The position numbers were made by a program, and so were the translations under genes. A stretch of 34,171 nt of DNA. Source: Oscillospiraceae bacterium. GTDB lineage: Bacteria > Bacillota > Clostridia > Oscillospirales > Ruminococcaceae. The stretch's first letter is position 1. The number at the start of each line of letters is the position of its first letter. A model generated the notes under the pieces. That model ran no database searches. It saw only the letters and a program-made list of their open reading frames with translations, and was not told where the DNA came from. Below are positions 31,671 to 34,171 of this stretch, one piece after another. The stretch covers positions 1-34,171 of the forward strand of contig JAITFZ010000019.1 in assembly GCA_031280965.1 (NCBI GenBank), given 5' to 3'.

Positions 31671-31786
31671 ATACTAAAATCCAATAAACTTGTTTATTGG
31701 ATTTTAGGGAGGGCGCTGTTGCAACAGCGCCCGCGGCTCGCAAGCCGCGGAACCCTGTTATCCATTTCTTAAATGGATTTTAGTAT
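31671..31786. mobile_element. MITE-like hairpin-rich element with 13-bp terminal inverted repeats
   Basis: The ends ATACTAAAATCCA (31671-31683) and TGGATTTTAGTAT (31774-31786) are perfect inverted repeats. Between them lie consecutive hairpins: 16-bp arms at 31674-31689/31692-31707, a 22-bp perfect palindrome at 31711-31732, 8-bp arms at 31731-31738/31743-31750 and 7-bp arms at 31761-31767/31771-31777. There is no coding capacity. An 18-nt copy of the left end lies at 19101-19118. It sits between the esterase terminator and birA, whose start codon is 26 nt away. No transposase gene was seen and a target-site duplication is not clear. Confidence 0.6.
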
Positions 31787-31811
31787 TATGACTAAAGAAA
31801 GCGGTATAATT

Positions 31812-32798
31812 ATGAGTTCAAAGAAACAGATTCTTGCTTTGCTTGAGAGCGGAAGAGGTCGGAATATTTCGGGCGGGTTTATTGCAAAACAGCTTAATAT
31901 AAGCCGTAATGCCGTATGGAAAGCCGTGAAGGAATTAGAAAAAGAAGGATATAAAATAGAAGCGGTCACCAATAAAGGATACCGGCTTTCGGAGGACAAC
32001 GATATTCTGTCTGTTCAGGGTATGCTTCCGTATCTGTCGCCAAAAAACATTTCAGAAAATATTCCGGAGCGGATTTTTGTGCATGACGTTTTGGAATCCA
32101 CAAATAAAACCGCAAAAGAAATGGCTGTATCGGGAGCGGAACACGGCACTGTAATTGTTACCGACAGCCAGACGGCAGGAAAAGGACGTTACGGAAGGGC
32201 GTTCCATTCGCCGCCGGGTCACGGGTTATACATGAGCTTTATATTGCACCCGTCAAAGCTTTGTTTCAGTACGCCGACTTTGATAACCGCCTTTGCCGCC
32301 GTGTCTGTATGCGAAGCTGTTGAAGCTGTTTCTGACAAGAACCCCCAAATAAAATGGGTAAACGATGTTTTTATTGACGGGAAAAAAATCTGCGGTATTC
32401 TTACCGAAGCGGTAACGGATTTTGAAAGCGGAAATACACAATGGATTGTTGTCGGGATTGGCGTGAATCTCAGAATAAGCCCTGCGGAGCTTCCGGAAGA
32501 TTTAAAGCAGGTCGCGGGGGCAGTTTTTGAAAAAGACAATCTCCCCATAACAAGAAACCGCCTTTGTTCCGAAATCGCAAACCGCATTATTCACCCGGAA
32601 AATCACAACGAAAAAGAAATGCTTGAAAAATACAGACAGCGTATGTATATGCTCGGAAAGAAGGTTTTGGTAACGGGAACGGCGGAAACCTACGAAGCCG
32701 TCGCCGTCGGCATTGACGACATCGGGCGCTTAATCGTAAAAAGAAACAACGGCGAGCTTCTGTCGCTTTCTGCGGGCGAAATAAGGATAAAACTATAA
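31812..32798 (+). CDS. birA: Biotin-protein ligase / biotin operon repressor
   Basis: The 328-residue bifunctional protein has an N-terminal winged helix (about 1-65; GGFIAKQLNISRNAVWKAVKELEKEGY), a central ligase domain (about 80-265) and a C-terminal SH3-like domain (about 280-328). The ligase biotin/ATP site shows DSQTAGKGRYGRAFHSP and IKWVNDVFIDGKKICGILTEA. It activates biotin to biotinyl-AMP, biotinylates carboxylase carriers, and as holo-dimer represses biotin genes. The start at 31812 (MSSKKQILAL) is chosen by the length and shape of the HTH. Its Shine-Dalgarno site is weak, and ATGs at 31773 and 31788 lie in or next to the MITE-like end. A BirA-type operator follows the gene, in front of bioY. 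Confidence 0.93.
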   Translation: MSSKKQILALLESGRGRNISGGFIAKQLNISRNAVWKAVKELEKEGYKIEAVTNKGYRLSEDNDILSVQGMLPYLSPKNISENIPERIFVHDVLESTNKTAKEMAVSGAEHGTVIVTDSQTAGKGRYGRAFHSPPGHGLYMSFILHPSKLCFSTPTLITAFAAVSVCEAVEAVSDKNPQIKWVNDVFIDGKKICGILTEAVTDFESGNTQWIVVGIGVNLRISPAELPEDLKQVAGAVFEKDNLPITRNRLCSEIANRIIHPENHNEKEMLEKYRQRMYMLGKKVLVTGTAETYEAVAVGIDDIGRLIVKRNNGELLSLSAGEIRIKL

Positions 32799-32803
32799 AA
32801 ACA

Positions 32804-32858
32804 ATTGTCAACCTGCGCCACAATAAGGGTTGACAATGTTCTTTTTCTGTTGTATAAT
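32804..32858 (+). promoter_or_regulatory. BirA operator overlapping the bioY promoter
   Basis: ATTGTCAACC (32804-32813), 14 nt, GGTTGACAAT (32828-32837) is a perfect 10-bp inverted repeat matching the BirA operator form TTGTNAACC-N14-16-GGTTNACAA. Its right arm contains the -35 box TTGACA (32830-32835), followed by 17 nt and TATAAT (32853-32858). Holo-BirA binding would therefore block the promoter when biotin is plentiful. Confidence 0.88.
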
Positions 32859-32865
32859 AGAAAAA

Positions 32866-33005
32866 TATTATGCTTAAACAAGGAGATATTATTAAGCAGG
32901 TAATTGCTAAACACGAAAATCACGGCGCACCGAAAAATGAATTTCGTAATTACCTAATTAAGTTGTTTTCATTCCTTGTTGGTGAAGAAAGGACTTTATG
33001 AAAAT
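32866..33005 (+). promoter_or_regulatory. bioY leader: copy 3 of the shared structured 5' element
   Basis: The transcript should start near 32866. CAGGTAATTGC (32897-32907) is followed after 74 nt by GTGAAGAAAGGACTTTAT. AACAAGGA (32877-32884) pairs perfectly with TCCTTGTT (32973-32980), which abuts that segment. Inside lies a second inverted repeat (AGGTAATT near 32898 with AATTACCT at 32948-32955). A 43-codon reading frame, 32870-33001, ends in VGEERTL; its ATG is about 5 nt from the predicted transcript start. Confidence 0.55.
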
Positions 33006-33557
33006 ATGAACACAAAAAAAATCCCAACCCGCGAACTATGTTATATCGCTCTTTTTGTCGCGGTAGTTGCCGTTTTGGCACAAATCAACATACCTATGCC
33101 GCTCGGAGTGCCTTTAACGCTGCAAACCTTTGCCGTAATGCTCGCCGGGATTATACTCGGCTCGAAAAAAGCGGCAATCGCGCTTATTGTTTACTTATTG
33201 CTCGGAGCCGTGGGGGTTCCGGTATTTACCCTTTTCGGCGGCGGCTTTCACCGGATAACAGGGCCGTGGGGCGGATTCCTTATGTCATATCCTGTTATGG
33301 CGTTTGTAATCGGATTAGGCGCGGATAGCGGCAAAAAGCATTGGCTTGCCGTCTGTCTTACGGCGGGCGCGGTCATAAACCTTTCGGCGGGAATGTTCTG
33401 GCTTGCTTTCGTGAGTAAAATCGGCTTGACGGAAGCTTTTGCCGCCGCCTTTGCTCCTTTCGTCATACCCGAAGGGATAAAGATGGTTATGGCGTTCAGC
33501 ATTGGCTTACCTGTGCGGTACGCTTTGAGCAGAATAAAATTTAAGAGCGCGGCTTGA
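33006..33557 (+). CDS. bioY: Biotin transporter S component BioY
   Basis: The 183-residue integral membrane protein has about six hydrophobic segments and the BioY hallmarks: IPMPLGVPLTLQTFAVMLAG near residues 30-49, GAVGVPVFTLFGGGFHRITGPWGGFLMSYP, and a final PEGIKMVMAFSI. BioY is the biotin-binding subunit of ECF or solitary biotin transporters in the cytoplasmic membrane. The start at 33006 places the shared leader segment just upstream; an in-frame extension LVKKGLYEN exists but is not expected in BioY. Regulation by BirA is visible in the operator. No biotin synthesis genes are present, so the cell may depend on uptake. Confidence 0.95.
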   Translation: MNTKKIPTRELCYIALFVAVVAVLAQINIPMPLGVPLTLQTFAVMLAGIILGSKKAAIALIVYLLLGAVGVPVFTLFGGGFHRITGPWGGFLMSYPVMAFVIGLGADSGKKHWLAVCLTAGAVINLSAGMFWLAFVSKIGLTEAFAAAFAPFVIPEGIKMVMAFSIGLPVRYALSRIKFKSAA

Positions 33558-33650
33558 CGGGACGGGTGGGCGGGATTAAAAGTTAAACCACTATTAATTA
33601 ATAACGCCCGCAATGTTCCCCCAAATCTTAAACACAAAAGGAGAAAAACC

Positions 33651-34171
33651 ATGGGCATGACATTTTCAACAATCCACGTTCAAAATCACAAAAAACTCGA
33701 ACCTAAAGAATTCATAAAAGAGCTTTCTGCTTACATGAAAACTAAAGGCTTGCTTCCCGTAACGGAAGAAAAAGCGCAGTATTCGTATAGTTTTTCATTT
33801 ACGGAAAACAATAGCTGGCTGACTCTAACTGAACCAACCTACGAACCCGGCGAAGAAACGGCTATAAAAACAGCACAAGAGCTCGCAAAAGCATTAGAAA
33901 CCAACTGCATTTTGACAGGTGTCATCGACAGCGATATGGTCATTCTTGATTTATTTGATGAATCTGGCAGTAAAATAGATATGGCAGTGCTTGGTAGCCC
34001 AGACTACGGCTTTGAAGAAACGATTATGGGAAGCCGAGAGTTATGGGAGCCGCTCCTTACTCCGGAACACACATGGGAGCAGTTGCTTGAAGCATGGAAT
34101 GCCGACAAAACTTTCGCAGAAGATATACTATACAGAACAGAAACTTTACTCGGCATTGATTATGATAGCGA
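33651..34171 (+). CDS. Unidentified protein, truncated at the window edge
   Basis: An open frame begins at ATG 33651, with AAAAGGAG 7 nt upstream, and runs off the end (173 codons visible). The product begins MGMTFSTIHVQNHKKLEP and includes FTENNSWLTLTEPTYEPGEE, AQELAKALETNC and WEPLLTPEHTWEQLLEAWN. It is acidic, soluble and without a signal peptide or membrane segment. No catalytic motif or known family was recognised; it recalls small conserved hypothetical proteins of gut Clostridia. The 93-nt gap after bioY shows no clear promoter and only a weak possible hairpin, so read-through from bioY is possible. Confidence 0.8.
   Translation, partial: MGMTFSTIHVQNHKKLEPKEFIKELSAYMKTKGLLPVTEEKAQYSYSFSFTENNSWLTLTEPTYEPGEETAIKTAQELAKALETNCILTGVIDSDMVILDLFDESGSKIDMAVLGSPDYGFEETIMGSRELWEPLLTPEHTWEQLLEAWNADKTFAEDILYRTETLLGIDYDS

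Noticed and set aside
33558-33650. Possible terminator after bioY (GGGCG with CGCCC)
   Set aside because: The arms are 5 bp with a loop of more than 30 nt and no T-run follows.

Overview
The window reads as chromosomal DNA of an anaerobic, endospore-forming member of the class Clostridia (Bacillota), most likely a plant-fibre degrader. The evidence is a dipicolinate synthase pair (dpaA/dpaB), a His-rich coat-like protein behind a sigma-K-type promoter, an IspH protein fused to ribosomal S1 domains (typical of Clostridia), strong AGGAGG ribosome-binding sites, near-consensus sigma-A promoters with 17-nt spacers, and a tmRNA without an encoded CCA. No rRNA, tRNA, CRISPR array, phage or transposase gene was seen.

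Layout. 1-5330: a lipoprotein, a membrane-anchored polysaccharide deacetylase with a repetitive acidic tail, an 11-cysteine metallothionein-like microprotein translationally coupled to a transglutaminase-like protein, a divergent HxlR regulator and an AI-2E-family membrane protein. 5331-12579 (minus strand): a core operon read glmU, prs, cmk, plsC, ispH-S1, folC, covering cell-wall precursor, nucleotide, lipid, isoprenoid/translation and folate steps. 12710-16944 (minus): uxaC-uxuA-uxuB, which turn glucuronate into 2-keto-3-deoxygluconate. 17096-21797 (plus): dpaA-dpaB, secG, rnr and the coat-like gene. 21839-23063 (minus): a cobalamin riboswitch controlling a DUF4430 lipoprotein and an ECF S component, a probable vitamin B12 uptake unit. 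23117-25617: a CorC/HlyC-type protein with an NfeD-like partner, then ssrA (tmRNA). 25618-31597: an ECF sigma factor, its probable membrane anti-sigma factor, and a 1547-residue secreted CE15-type glucuronoyl esterase with a dockerin-like C-terminus. 31627-34171: a hairpin-rich MITE-like element, birA, a BirA operator, bioY, and an unidentified truncated gene.

Two themes connect distant parts. First, the esterase would release glucuronate-bearing xylan outside the cell and uxaC/uxuA/uxuB would catabolise the sugar acid inside. Second, glmU, rnr and bioY are preceded by related leaders of about 110 nt. Each has an AATTGC-containing box, then 72-76 nt, then an almost identical segment carrying the Shine-Dalgarno sequence. 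Just before that segment lies the 3' arm of a stem whose sequence differs between loci while pairing is kept. This possible undescribed cis-element, and the Cys-rich microprotein, are the most novel items. Everything was read by eye; no homology search or folding program was run.
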